DNA from: AWTP1-13 sp963814055
GTDB lineage: Bacteria; Pseudomonadota; Alphaproteobacteria; Rhizobiales; Hyphomicrobiaceae
Assembly (NCBI GenBank): GCA_963814055.1
Contig: CAWFBJ010000030.1
Span: forward strand, 124,001 to 188,000
Reading direction: 5' to 3'
DNA length: 64,000 nucleotides
In this document: positions 18,707 through 29,228 of the stretch, piece by piece
Numbering within the stretch: the stretch's first letter is position 1
How the letters are laid out: every line of letters starts with the position of its first letter
Program-made: the position numbers and the translations under genes
The notes under the pieces: model-generated
The model's database searches: none
The model's input: only the letters and a program-made list of their open reading frames with translations
Told to the model about the DNA's origin: nothing

Positions 18707-18778
18707 GGGTTCCTCCAGAGACGTCTGTTCATGATGGCCTGTGCCGCTCGTGTGCGGCGACGGAGCTACTTGGCAGGC

Positions 18779-19339
<561 letters not shown>

Positions 19340-19751
19340 GCGTCGCCTCCTGTATCCCGCCGAACAGATGCGGCGTGGCCTGTTTTGGATTTGTTATCGT
19401 TCTGGATTACGCCACAGACATGGCCCGGGCGCAATCGAACAGAAGATTTATGGGGAGGGGCCGAGACACGTCTCGGTGATGGCCGCAGAGGCGGGATGCC
19501 GGACCCATGGGCGGTGCCGCATTCATCCTGAGTATCTCACCAGAACGCCCCATTTTGCTTGTTGCGGACCCTTGCAGAGCTGATCCGGCGCTCGAATCCA
19601 ACTGGGTTGGGGAGGCAAACGGACGTTTGGTCCGGACCTGTCGATGGCCGGGCCGCGCGGCGGGTTTGCGTCCAGTGGGTCCGTGCTAGGATCGCGGCAA
19701 CAAGGCATCGGCCCAACGTGCCGACGCCAAACAAAATGGACGGAGGAAACG
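19340..19751. other. divergent intergenic region
   Basis: 412 bases between the CoxS start and the start of the solute-binding protein. Open frames here are extensions without family features. Promoters for both directions must lie here; the only clear signal is GGAGG just before 19752. Confidence 0.4.
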
Positions 19752-21350
19752 ATGCTGGCGCGCCTGGGGCTGATTGTGGCGGTGACCCTCTCGATGCTGC
19801 TGCCGGTCGCGGAACCCGCGGCGGCGCAGAAGCAGGGCGGCACGCTCCGCATCTATCATCGCGACAATCCGCCGAGCGCGTCCGTGCATGAGGAGTCGAC
19901 CGTCTCGGTCATTCAGCCGTTCATGGCCCTATTCAACAACCTGGTGTTGTTTGATCAGAACAAGCCGCTGAACAGCCTGGAGACAATCGTGCCCGACCTG
20001 GCCTCGAGCTGGGCATGGGACGACAGCAAGACCAAGCTGACCTTCAAGCTGCGCGAGGGCGTGAAGTGGCACGACGGCAAACCGTTCACGGCCAAGGACG
20101 TGCAGTGCACGTGGCACGCGCTTCTGGGCAAGGATGGCACTGAGGAGTTCCGCCGCAACCCGCGCAAGGTCTGGTACTACAACCTCAAGGAGGTGACGAC
20201 AAACGGCGATCATGAAGCCAGCTTCCATCTTGGATATGCGCAGCCATCGTTCCTGATGCTGCTCGCGTCAGGATTTTCGCCCGTCTACCCGTGTCATATG
20301 TCGCAGGGTGACATGCGCACCAAGCCGGTCGGGACGGGGCCGTTCAAGTTCGCCGAACTCAATCGCAACGTATCGATCAAGCTCGTGCGCAATCCCGACT
20401 ACTGGAAGAGGGGCCGGCCTTTCGTCGACGTCATCGAGATGCGCATCATCGACAGCCGGTCCACGCGCATACTGGGCTTCGTGGCTGGCGAGTTTGACAT
20501 GACGTTCGACAGCGACATCACCGTGCCGCTGATGAAGGACATGGCCAAGCAGGCGCCCCAGGCCATCTGCGAGCTGCGGCCCAGCAATGTCAGCACCAAC
20601 CTGATCGTGAATACAGCGGCACCGCCGTTCGACAACCCGCAGATCCGCAAGGCGATGGCGCTGGCAATCGATCGCAAGGCCTTTATCGAGATCCTGACCG
20701 AGGGCAAGGCGTCCATGGGCGGGGCGATGCTGCCGGCGCCGGAAGGTCAATGGGCGATGCCGGCGGAGGAATTGGTCAAGCTGCCGGGCTATGGCGCGGA
20801 TGCGGAGAAGAACCGGGCAGAGGCGCGCAAGATCATGGAGGGACTGGGGTATGGTCCCGGCAAGACCCTCAAGGTGAAGGTGTCAACCCGCAACATCGCG
20901 ATCTATCGCGATCCGGGAGTCATTCTGATCGATCAGCTCAAGGGCATTCACATCGACGGTGCGCTGGACCCGATCGATACCACGGTCTGGTATGCCAAGG
21001 TGCAGCGCAAGGATTATTCCGTCGGCCTCAACCTGACGGGCATTGCCGTCGACGATCCCGACGTCAACCTGATCGAAAACTACACGTGCAATTCGGAGCG
21101 CAACTACACCCAGTATTGCAACCCCGAGATCGACAAGCTGATATTCCAGCAGTCCAAGGAGAGCGATCTGGAGAAGCGCAAGCGCATCGTGTGGGAGGTG
21201 GAGCGCAAGCTCGCCGAAGAAGTGGTCAGGCCCATGATATTCCACAACCGTGCCGCTACGTGCTGGCATCCGCACGTGAAGGGCGTCGTGCTGCACCAGA
21301 ACAGCATTTACGGCAATTGGCGCCTGGAAGACGTGTGGCTGGATAAGTAG
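19752..21350 (+). CDS. ABC transporter solute-binding protein, family 5 (peptide/nickel type)
   Basis: A 532-residue periplasmic binding protein. ATG 19752 is set by GGAGG seven to eight bases upstream and by the signal peptide that follows (LGLIVAVTLSMLLPV, cut near AAAQ). The family pattern is clear: YHRDNPPSAS at the start, LASSWAWDDSKTKLTFKLRE, then GVKWHDGKPFTAKDVQ, and VGTGPFKF in the middle. Family 5 receptors normally work with DppBCDF-type permeases, but none is present here. The next genes encode a Liv-type ABC system. It may deliver ligands to an unlinked permease or act with the Liv proteins; this is open. Confidence 0.9.
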   Translation: MLARLGLIVAVTLSMLLPVAEPAAAQKQGGTLRIYHRDNPPSASVHEESTVSVIQPFMALFNNLVLFDQNKPLNSLETIVPDLASSWAWDDSKTKLTFKLREGVKWHDGKPFTAKDVQCTWHALLGKDGTEEFRRNPRKVWYYNLKEVTTNGDHEASFHLGYAQPSFLMLLASGFSPVYPCHMSQGDMRTKPVGTGPFKFAELNRNVSIKLVRNPDYWKRGRPFVDVIEMRIIDSRSTRILGFVAGEFDMTFDSDITVPLMKDMAKQAPQAICELRPSNVSTNLIVNTAAPPFDNPQIRKAMALAIDRKAFIEILTEGKASMGGAMLPAPEGQWAMPAEELVKLPGYGADAEKNRAEARKIMEGLGYGPGKTLKVKVSTRNIAIYRDPGVILIDQLKGIHIDGALDPIDTTVWYAKVQRKDYSVGLNLTGIAVDDPDVNLIENYTCNSERNYTQYCNPEIDKLIFQQSKESDLEKRKRIVWEVERKLAEEVVRPMIFHNRAATCWHPHVKGVVLHQNSIYGNWRLEDVWLDK

Positions 21351-21526
21351 GCGGGTCCGGCTTCGCACGCGTCATCGAGTTTGCGGGTGCCGGCCAGCGA
21401 CGTCAGGAGAATTGACAGGTATCGATGCGAGCAATATGAGGTGTGCTCATGCGTCAGCATTGAGACGATTTGCGTAGCGGGAGCAAGCTGCTACGCTACG
21501 GTCGCGGGTGGTTGAGAGAGCGCTTG

Positions 21527-22296
21527 ATGGCCGATGAGTATGTGCTCCAGACGCAGGGGCTCACCAAGGAGTTCCGCGGCTTCGCCGCGGTCAAAAACGT
21601 CGATCTCAACGTGCGGCGCGGCACCATCCATGCGCTGATCGGCCCCAACGGCGCCGGCAAGACGACGTGCTTCAATCTGATCACCAAGTTCCTGCCGCCG
21701 ACAGCGGGCAAGATCTTCTACAAGGGCCAGGACATCACCTCGGCCTCAGCCTCACGCGGTAGCGCGCCTGGGCCTCGTGCGCTCCTTCCAGATCTCGGCC
21801 GTATTCCCGCACCTGAGCGTGCTGGAGAACGTGCGCGTTGCGCTGCAGCGCTCTCTGGGAACGTCCTATCATTTCTGGCGGTCGGAGCGCTCCGTTGAAG
21901 TCTTGAACGGCCGTGCGGTGGAGCTGCTGGACGACGTGGGCGTGAAGGCCTACGCCGATCTGCCGGCGGTGGAGCTGCCTTATGGACGCAAGCGCGCGCT
22001 CGAGATCGCGACGACGCTCGCCCTCGATCCGGAGATGCTGCTGCTGGACGAGCCGATGGCGGGCATGGGCGCGGAAGACATCAAGCGCACCTCGGCCCTG
22101 ATCAAGCGCGTTGCCAAGGACCGGACGGTGCTGATGGTGGAGCACAACCTCTCGGTGGTCGCCGATCTGTCCGATCGCATCACGGTGCTGGCGCGCGGCG
22201 AGGTGCTGGCGGAAGGGCTCCTATGCCGAAGTGTCCAAGAACCCGCAGGTGATCGAGGCCTACATGGGCACGGGCGAGGGGACCGGACATGGCTGA
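21527..22296 (+). pseudogene. livG: Liv-type ABC ATPase LivG, frameshifted
   Basis: ATG 21527 opens a LivG-like ATPase: LTKEFRGFAAVKNVDLNVRR, then Walker A GPNGAGKTT. After ITSASAS the frame moves at about 21755 to VRSFQISAVFPHLSVLENVR, the Q-loop region. The Walker B box is LLLDEPMAGMG. A second +1 shift at about 22216 restores the tail SYAEVSKNPQVIEAYMGTGE. Both shifts are one extra base, and no other damage is visible. LivG energises uptake of branched-chain amino acids, amides or aromatic acids together with LivF. The stop at 22296 overlaps the LivF start by eight bases. As written it encodes no full protein. Confidence 0.85.
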
Positions 22297-22995
22297 GGCA
22301 CAGCTCGCGGTCCGCGACGTGCACGGCTGGTATGGCGAGAGCCACGTCCTGCACGGCATGACATTCGACGTGAACGCCGGCGAGGTGGTGACGCTGCTCG
22401 GCCGCAACGGCGCCGGCAAGACCACCACCATGCGCGCGATCATGGGCATGCTGGCCAACCGCAAGGGCTCGATCACGCTACGACGGGCGGGAGCTGATCC
22501 GGCTCAAGTCCGACCGCATCGCGCGGCAGGGCATCGCCTACTGCCCCGAGGAGCGCGGCATCTTTTCCAGCCTCAACGTCTGGGAGAACCTGATGCTGCC
22601 GCCGGTCGTGAAGAGCGGCGGGCTGCCCCTGGAAAAGATCTATCAGCTGTTTCCCAATCTGAAGGAGCGCTCGTCCAGCCAGGGCACCAAGCTATCGGGC
22701 GGCGAGCAGCAGATGCTGGCGATTGCCCGTATCCTGCGCACCGGGCGCCAAACTGCTGCTGCTCGACGAGCCGACCGAGGGCCTGGCGCCCGTCATCGTC
22801 CAGCAGATCGGCAATACCATCCGCATGTTGCGCGAGCAGGGATTTACCATGCTGCTCGTCGAACAGAACTTCCGCTTCGCTGCAACGGTGGCCGACCGGC
22901 ACTATGTGGTCGAGCATGGGCGCGTGATCGACATGATCCCGAACTCCGCGCTCGAGGCGAACAGGGAGAAACTGCAAACCTATCTCGGTGTGTAA
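22289..22995 (+). pseudogene. livF: Liv-type ABC ATPase LivF, frameshifted
   Basis: ATG 22289 starts VRDVHGWYGESHVLHGMTFD, with Walker A GRNGAGKTTTM. A +1 shift at about 22478-22481 leads to DGRELIRLKSDRIARQGIAY and LSGGEQQMLAIARIL (ABC signature). A second +1 shift at about 22745 leads to KLLLLDEPTEGLAPVIVQQI (Walker B) and the end VEHGRVIDMIPNSALEANRE. The total, about 235 residues, is the usual LivF length. Apart from the two extra bases the gene is well preserved. Confidence 0.85.
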
Positions 22996-23012
22996 CTGGA
23001 AAGGAAACTGTC

Positions 23013-24235
23013 ATGCGATGGAGCGTGAAGGTACTGGCGGCTGCGGCTGCCCTCTGCGTCGGGACCAGCCTGGCGCAGGCGCAATACAGCGACGGCATCA
23101 TCAAGCTCGGCGTCATGAACGACCAGTCCGGGCTCTATTCCGATCTGTCGGGACAGGGCTCGGTCTGGTCGGCCAAGAAGGCGATCGAGGACTTCTGCAA
23201 GATCGACGACAGTGCCACGACAAGATCGAGGTGGTCTTTGCCGATCACCAGAACAAGCCCGACGTCGGCTCCAACGTCGTGCGCCAGTGGTACGACGTCG
23301 ACAAGGTCGACGTGGTCGTCGACGTGCCGACCTCCTCGGTGGCGCTCGCCGTCAACAACATCACCAAGGAGAAGAACAAGGTCTTCCTGGTGTCGGGTGC
23401 GGCTTCTTCTGACCTGACCGGCAAGGCGTGCACGCCCAACACCGTCCACTGGACCTACGACACCTGGGCGCTGGCCAACGGCACCGGCAACGCCATCGTC
23501 AAGACCGGCGGCGACACCTGGTTCTTCCTGACGGCCGACTATGCGTTCGGGCACGCGCTGGAGCGTGATACGGCGGCGGTGGTTGAGAAGTCCGGCGGCA
23601 AGGTGGTCGGCAAGGTGCGCCATCCGTTCCCGGGGCAGGATTTCTCGTCGTTCCTGCTGCAGGCGCAGCAGTCCAAGGCCAAGATCATCGGCCTCGCCAA
23701 CGCCGGCTCCGACACCACCAACGCCATCAAGCAGGCGGCGGAGTTCGGCATCGTGCAGGGCGGCCAGAACCTTGCCGGGCTGCTGGTGTTCATCACCGAC
23801 GTGCACGCGCTGGGTCTGAAGACGGCGCAGGGCCTGGTGCATGACCGAAGCCTGGTATTGGGACCAGACCGACAACAATCGGGCGTTCGCCAAGGAGTTC
23901 GGCGCAGCCAACAAGGGCAACATGCCCGACCATGATCCAGGCCGGCGTCTACTCGGCCGTCACGCACTACCTGAAGGCCGTGCACGAGCTGAAGTCGGAT
24001 GCCGACGGCGCTGCGGTGGTGGCCAAGATGAAGGCCATGCCGACCGAGGACAAGCTGTTCGGCAAGGGCACCATCCGCGCAGGACGGCCGCAAGATCCAC
24101 CCCATGTATCTCTTCGAGGTGAAGAGCCCGGCAGAGAGCAAGGGGCCGTGGGACTACTACAAGGTGCGCGCCACCATCCCGGCCGATGAGGCCTTCAGGC
24201 CGATCGCCGACGGCGGCTGCCCGCTGGTGAAGTAG
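23013..24235 (+). pseudogene. Liv-type solute-binding protein, frameshifted
   Basis: ATG 23013 has AAGGAAA upstream and starts a signal peptide (VLAAAAALCVGTSLAQAQ) followed by IIKLGVMNDQSGLYSDLSGQ, the standard start of family 1-type (Peripla_BP_6) receptors. Four indels interrupt it: one missing base at about 23214, and one extra at about 23839, 23927 and 24082. Through all frames the protein is continuous: VRQWYDVDKVDVVVDVPTSS, FFLTADYAFGHALERDTAAV, MTEAWYWDQTDNNRAFAKEF, then SPAESKGPWDYYKVRATIPA. The sum is about 407 residues, normal for the family. It would bind the ligand for the LivHMGF proteins encoded around it. Confidence 0.85.
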
Positions 24236-24254
24236 GCACGCAAGACGATCGCTG

Positions 24255-24281
24255 CCGGGCGGACCGGTTTGGTCCGCCCGG
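24255..24281. promoter_or_regulatory. 11-bp perfect hairpin between receptor and permease genes
   Basis: CCGGGCGGACC pairs perfectly with GGTCCGCCCGG around a five-base loop. No T-run follows, so it is not a standard terminator. It lies 20 bases after the receptor stop and 36 before LivH. It may protect the receptor mRNA 3' end and reduce permease expression, as is common in ABC operons. Confidence 0.55.
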
Positions 24282-24317
24282 GTTCACTGCAAAGCTGGAA
24301 CGAGACGCACGAGCCCC

Positions 24318-25201
24318 ATGTTCGAACTGCTTGGCGTATCACCGCAGGCGCTCTTCGGCCAGCTGCTGCTGGGCCTGATCAACGGCGCGTTCTATGCGCT
24401 GCTGTCGCTGGGGCTGGCGGTGATCTTCGGGCTCATGAACGTCATCAATTTCACGCACGGCGCGCAGTACATGATGGGCGCGTTCGGTGCGTGGATGCTG
24501 CTGAACTATCTCGGCATTCCCTATTGGGGTGCGCTGGTGCTGGCGCCGATCATCGTCGGCGCTTCGGCGTGGTGATCGAGCGGCTGTTCATATCGCGCCT
24601 CTATCACCTCGATCATCTCTATGGGCTGCTGCTCACGTTCGGGCTGGCGCTCGTGCATCGAAGGCCTGTTCCGCCGCGAGTACGGCATCTCCGGTCTGCC
24701 GTACTCCAATCCGATCCCGGGCGGCACCAATCTGGGCTTCATGTTCCTGCCCTGGTATCGCGCCTGGGTGATCGTGCTTCTCGCTGGTCGTGTGCCTCGG
24801 CACCTGGTTCATGATCGAGAAGACGCAAGCTCGGCTCCTATCTGCGCGCCGCCACCGAACGGCCGGATCTGGTGCAGGCGTTCGGCATCAACGTGCCGCG
24901 CATGATCACGCTCACCTACGGCTTCGGGGTCGGACTTGCGGCGCTTGCGGGCGTGCTGGCGGCGCCGATCTACTCCGTCAATCCGGTGATGGGCGCCAAC
25001 CTGATCATCGTCGTGTTCGCCGTCGTCGTGATCGGCGGCATGGGCTCCATCATGGGCTCGATCGTCACTGGGTTCGGCCTCGGCGTGGTCGAGGGCCTGA
25101 CGAAAGTGTTCTATCCCGAGGCGTCCAATACGGTGATCTTCGTCATCATGGCCATCGTGCTGATGGTGCGGCCCCAGGGCCTGTTCGGAACGCCGAAGTG
25201 A
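24318..25201 (+). pseudogene. livH: Liv-type permease LivH, frameshifted
   Basis: ATG 24318 starts a LivH-like inner-membrane permease: LLLGLINGAFYALLSLGLAV, then IFGLMNVINFTHG. One base is missing at about 24561 (VGG then FGVVIERLFI), and single extra bases lie at about 24656, 24780 and 24826. The reading then continues cleanly to RMITLTYGFGVGLAALAGVL and LMVRPQGLFGTPK. Reassembled length is about 294 residues with eight or so helices, as expected for the family. LivM follows after seven bases. Confidence 0.85.
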
Positions 25202-25208
25202 GGTCGCC

Positions 25209-26268
25209 ATGATCGCCTCGTCCAAGGTATGGGATATGCGGGTGCTGGCGGCGCTCGTGGCACTTGGGCTGGTGGCGCCGCTCGTTCATCTATCCCGTGT
25301 TCCTGATGAAGGTGCTGTGCTTTGCGCTGTTCGCGTGCGCCTTCAACCTGCTGGTCGGCTACGTCGGCCTGCTGTCGTTCGGGCACGCCATGTTCTTCGG
25401 CTTTGCCGCCTACGTAGCCGGACACCTGGCCAAGATCGGCACCGTGCAGCTGCCCTTCGGGCTACCCTTCGTGGGGTGGGCCTGGCTGACGATCCCCCTG
25501 CCGCCGCTCACGCCGGAGCTGGCCATCATCGTTGCCACGCTCGTTGCCGCCCTCCTCGGTCTCATCGTTGGCGCGATCGCCATCCGCCGGCAGGGCATCT
25601 ACTTCGCCATGGTCACGCTGGCGCTGGCGCAGATGGTGTTCTTTCTTCTGCGTGCAGGCGCCGTTCACGGGCGGCGAGGACGGCATCCAGGCTATCCCGC
25701 GGCGGCCGCTGTTCGGCCTGCTGCCGCATCACCAACGACTTCGTCTTCTACTACGTCGTGCTGGCCATATTCGTGCGGCGGCTTCCTGATCATCTACCGC
25801 ACCATCCACTCGCCTTTCGGCCAGGTGCTCAAGGCCATCCGCGAGAACGAGGCGCGCGCGATCTCGCTGGGCTACGCCGTGGACCGCTTCAAGCTGATGG
25901 CCTTCGTGCTCTCGGCCGCGCTTGCCGGTCTGGCCGGCGCCACCAAGGCCATCGTGTTCCAGCTCGCCTCGCTCACCGATGTCACGTGGCAGATGTCGGG
26001 CGAGGTGGTGCTGATGACGCTGGTGGGCGGCCTGGGAACGGTGTTCGGCCCGATCGTCGGCGCCGGCATCATCATCACCATGCAGAACTACCTGGCCGGC
26101 TTCGGCGAGTGGGTGCTCGTGATCCAGGGCGCGATTTTCGTCGTCACAGTGCTGCTGTTCCGGCGCGGCATCGTGGGTGAATTCATCGCTTTTGCCAACC
26201 GCTGGTCCGGCAAAGGCAACCGGCAGGACGAACTGGCAGGCGAGGCCAGCGTCAGGCCGGCGGAGTAG
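25209..26268 (+). pseudogene. livM: Liv-type permease LivM, frameshifted
   Basis: ATG 25209 begins the second permease of the set. One extra base at each of about 25284, 25647, 25720 and 25772 breaks it. The fragments read FIYPVFLMKVLCFALFACAF, LLSFGHAMFFGFAAYVAGHL, VQAPFTGGEDGIQAIPRRPL, then SPFGQVLKAIRENEARAISL and LVGGLGTVFGPIVGAGIIIT. All conserved LivM blocks, including the EAA-like loop, are present in order. The reassembled protein is about 350 residues. With LivG, LivF, LivH and the receptor it forms a complete five-gene uptake operon if the indels are not real. Confidence 0.85.
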
Positions 26269-26305
26269 CAGCCGGGATCGGTCCAGCCGAGCTCCAACCC
26301 CGTGG

Positions 26306-26356
26306 TGAGCTTGTCGAACCGCGGCTTCATGGGCGACGCGCCCTTCGACAAGCTCA
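26306..26356. repeat. inverted repeat TGAGCTTGTCGAA / TTCGACAAGCTCA
   Basis: 13-base perfect arms at 26306-26318 and 26344-26356. The same core recurs at 56270-56324 and as a half copy at 59247-59263, so it is a dispersed element. It lies between the two convergent Liv operons. Confidence 0.75.
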
Positions 26357-26400
26357 GGGCGAGGATGGCGTGCGTCGATCAGGAAACCGACGCAACGACA

Positions 26401-27138
26401 TCACACGCTTTCGCCCAGATACACCCGCACCACGTCGGGATCGGCCAGTGCCTCTTCGGGCGTGCCGGCGGCGATGACGCGGCCGGCGTTGAGCACCACG
26501 ATGTGGCCGCACAGCGAGCGAATGGCGTGCATCACGTGCTCCACCATGACGATGGTAAGCCCCTCGTCGCGCAGCGAGCGCACGAGCGCGATGCCGTCTT
26601 CCAGCTCGGTAGGGTTGAGCCCGGCCAGCCATTCATCGAGCAGCAGCAAATCCGGTGCGCAGGCGAGCGCCCGGGCGAGCTCGATGCGCTTGTGATCGAA
26701 GTAGGTGAGCGAGTCTCCGTGCGCGGCGCAGTTGCCCGTGAAGCCGACACGGGCCAGCAGGCGATCAGCCTCCGCGCGGGCGCTCGTGACGTCGAGACGG
26801 CGGCGGCCGTACATGGCGGCGACAGCGACGTTGTCGAGCGCGTCGAGCGCATCGGGGATGCGGGCAAGCTGGAAGGTACCGGCGATACCGGCGCGGCAGA
26901 TGGCCTCCGGCGTGTGTCCGGTGATGGACTTGCCGTCGATCCGCACTTCGCCGCCCATCGGAGAGAGCCGCCCCGATACCGTGTTGAGCAACGTGGTCTT
27001 GCCCGAGCCGTTGGGCCCGACCAGCCCCACAACCTCGCCGCGGCGCACATTGAATGAGGCACCATCGAGAGCGGCAAGACCGCCGAAGTGACGACTGAGG
27101 TTGGTCACCTCGAGCAGCGGGCGGGGCGAAGGGGTCAT
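26401..27138 (-). CDS. livG: Liv-type ABC transporter ATPase (LivG)
   Basis: A 245-residue cytoplasmic ATPase. ATG 27138 overlaps the stop of the upstream permease gene in an ATGA arrangement, so the two are coupled. Walker A GPNGSGKTTLL is at about residues 39-49. The Q-loop region is GTFQLARIPDALDALDNVAV, Walker B is LLLLDEWLAGLNP, and the C-terminal LivG extension ends PDVVRVYLGESV. The signature region reads LTYFDHKRIELARALA instead of the usual LSYGxQR, a slightly unusual form. No LivF partner is encoded next to it, so it may work as a homodimer or borrow another LivF. Confidence 0.9.
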   Translation of the reverse strand: MTPSPRPLLEVTNLSRHFGGLAALDGASFNVRRGEVVGLVGPNGSGKTTLLNTVSGRLSPMGGEVRIDGKSITGHTPEAICRAGIAGTFQLARIPDALDALDNVAVAAMYGRRRLDVTSARAEADRLLARVGFTGNCAAHGDSLTYFDHKRIELARALACAPDLLLLDEWLAGLNPTELEDGIALVRSLRDEGLTIVMVEHVMHAIRSLCGHIVVLNAGRVIAAGTPEEALADPDVVRVYLGESV

Positions 27139-29084
27139 GGTCGTGCCCTCCCGCTTGCATGATCGATCGGCGCGACGGCGCCCTGCGGCTTGCCGGTGCC
27201 ATTGGTCAAGGAGTTGGGCGGAGGCGAGGGCGATGGCGGACCGGGTGCGCGCAGACGCCCCGCCAGCCGTTCCAGCAGGTCGGCAAGTTTGTGCGTGTGC
27301 ACGGCGGCGCGGCCGGAGCGGAGAAGGCCGACAATGCCATCCGGGATGAAGAAGACGATGCCGAGCAGGACCAGGCCAAGCACGACGCTGAAATGATTTG
27401 GCAGCGTGACCGACAGGTAGTCCGAGATCAGCACCAGCGGAATGACGCCGAGCATCGGACCCCACACCGACGTGGCGCCGCCCAGCAGCGCCATGATGAC
27501 GGTCAGGAACGAGATGGTGGGATTGAAGGCAACGGTGGCATCCATATAGGAGAAGCGCGGGGAGAGGATGGCGCCCGCGAGCGCCATCACGACGCAGCTC
27601 ACGACGAAGGTGCCGATCTTCAGCGCGACGGTATTGATTCCGATCTGGCGGGCGACGGTCTCGTCGGCGCCCAGCGTCGTCAACGCAAAGCCCATGCGGC
27701 TGCGATCGCGGATGATCCACAAGGCGACGATGGCGGCGCAGAGCGCGAGCAGCTGGTAGTAGATGTGCGTACTGGTGATCGACAGGAACAGATGCCAGCC
27801 GGCCTTCCTGGCGATGTTGAACTCCCACCATGTCACCGTGGCGCTGACGAGCGAGGCAAGGCCGAAGGTGAAGATGACGAAATACATGCCCGACAGCCGC
27901 AATGTGGCGAGACCGACGAAGGCGGAAAGCACCAGGGCGATCATGGCGGCGGCCAGCAGAGCGACAGGATAGGAATAGTCGGGCGCCAGGACGGCGATCG
28001 CGTAGGCGCCGATGCCAAAGAAGGCCGACGCGGCGAGCGACACATATCTGGTGGGACCCGAGAAGAACGCCCAGCCGGTGGCGAGCGCCACATAGGTCAG
28101 AATGTTGACGGCGAGCGACAGCCAGTAGGTGTTGGCGAAATAGGGCACGAACAGCAGCGCCACCAACGCCAGGATGGCAGGTGCATATTTTGGAATCCGT
28201 AGTGGAGTTCCGGTTCTGCTGCCGCCGCTGAACAGGCCCTGTGGGCGCCACAGCAGTACGATGGAGAAGATTGCGAAGTTGATGACGGTCACCAGGCCGG
28301 GATCGAGCAGCAGCGCCGCCATGGTCTCGGCGAGGCCGAGGATCAGCGCGGCGATCAGTCCGCCCATCACATGGCCTATGCCGCCCATGACGATGACGAT
28401 CAGCGCCTTGACGGTGAACGCAGCGCCGATGGTCGGATTGATGCCGATGAACGAGGACAGCAGTATGCCGGCCGTCGCCGCGAGCGCACCGCCTGTGGCG
28501 AATGCCAGTGCGCTGTAGTGCCTCACGTCGATGCCCACGAGCGGTGCGGTGTGCGGACTGGCTGCGATGGCGCGCATGGCACGGCCTGCGTTGGAGTAGC
28601 GCAGGAACGCGAAAACGGCAGCAGAGAGGACCAGCGCGGCAATCAGCACGATCAGCCGGTTGGCCACCATGACCGTGCCGAACATGTGCACCGGCACGGA
28701 CAGGTAGCTGTAGGTGCGGTCGGTGCCGGTCCATGCCACCAGTGCCACGCCCTGCAGCACGAACAGCAGGCCGAACGTGGAGAGGATGGAGTCCACCTCA
28801 CGCTTGCCCTGGTCGGGCGTGCGCCCGAGCAGCGGATGGAGCACGAAGCGGAACAGCAGCCAGCTCAGGCCGAAGGCCAGCGGCGCGCCGGCCAGCATGG
28901 TTAACAGCGGCGGCGCACCGACGAGGGTGAACGCCCAGAAGGCCGCGTAGCCGGCCAGCATCAGGAATTCGCCGTAGGCGAGGTTCAGGACGCGCGCAAC
29001 GCCGTACTGGAGATTGAGGCCGATGGCGATAAGCGCGTAGATGCCGCCGATCACCAGGCCCGCGAGCAGGAAATCCAGCAGCAT
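27135..29084 (-). CDS. fused LivH-LivM permease
   Basis: A 649-residue inner-membrane protein in which both permease subunits of a Liv-type ABC importer are joined. Residues 1-300 are LivH-like (LVIGGIYALIAIGLNLQYGV at the start, LLWRPQGLFSGG at its end). Residues 305-600 are LivM-like (RYVSLAASAFFGIGAYAIAV, then ALLGGATSVWGPMLGVI). The tail of about 45 residues is Pro/Ser-rich and polar. There is no frameshift or stop at the joint, so the fusion is natural; such fusions are known in this family. It is followed by LivG with a 4-base overlap and preceded by the receptor gene and a terminator. Confidence 0.92.
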   Translation of the reverse strand: MLLDFLLAGLVIGGIYALIAIGLNLQYGVARVLNLAYGEFLMLAGYAAFWAFTLVGAPPLLTMLAGAPLAFGLSWLLFRFVLHPLLGRTPDQGKREVDSILSTFGLLFVLQGVALVAWTGTDRTYSYLSVPVHMFGTVMVANRLIVLIAALVLSAAVFAFLRYSNAGRAMRAIAASPHTAPLVGIDVRHYSALAFATGGALAATAGILLSSFIGINPTIGAAFTVKALIVIVMGGIGHVMGGLIAALILGLAETMAALLLDPGLVTVINFAIFSIVLLWRPQGLFSGGSRTGTPLRIPKYAPAILALVALLFVPYFANTYWLSLAVNILTYVALATGWAFFSGPTRYVSLAASAFFGIGAYAIAVLAPDYSYPVALLAAAMIALVLSAFVGLATLRLSGMYFVIFTFGLASLVSATVTWWEFNIARKAGWHLFLSITSTHIYYQLLALCAAIVALWIIRDRSRMGFALTTLGADETVARQIGINTVALKIGTFVVSCVVMALAGAILSPRFSYMDATVAFNPTISFLTVIMALLGGATSVWGPMLGVIPLVLISDYLSVTLPNHFSVVLGLVLLGIVFFIPDGIVGLLRSGRAAVHTHKLADLLERLAGRLRAPGPPSPSPPPNSLTNGTGKPQGAVAPIDHASGRARP

Positions 29085-29176
29085 TCTTACACTTTCACTC
29101 CTCGGCGCCTGTCCCCCAGCAGGCTGGGCCGCAGCCCCTTAAGAATCCTTCGCCGACAGGCACACTAAATGAGTGC

Positions 29177-29210
29177 AAAAAACGGGCCCGCCGTTCGCAT
29201 GGCGAGCCCG
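29177..29210 (-). terminator. intrinsic terminator after the receptor gene
   Basis: On the - strand CGGGCTCGCC pairs with GGCGGGCCCG over 10 bases (one G-T pair), with an 8-base loop and six T. It separates the receptor gene from the permease/ATPase genes, which allows more receptor than permease to be made. Confidence 0.85.
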
Positions 29211-29228
29211 CAAGCATGTCCGCAGCCT

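Noticed and set aside
26401..28734. 777-codon open frame that seems to fuse a long N-terminus to LivG
   Set aside because: Its front part is an out-of-frame reading of the LivH-LivM fusion gene. LivG starts at 27138 with an ATGA overlap.
27135..29084. LivH-LivM fusion as an assembly artefact
   Set aside because: The joint is smooth and in frame with a normal linker, flanking genes are intact, and such fusions are known in the family.
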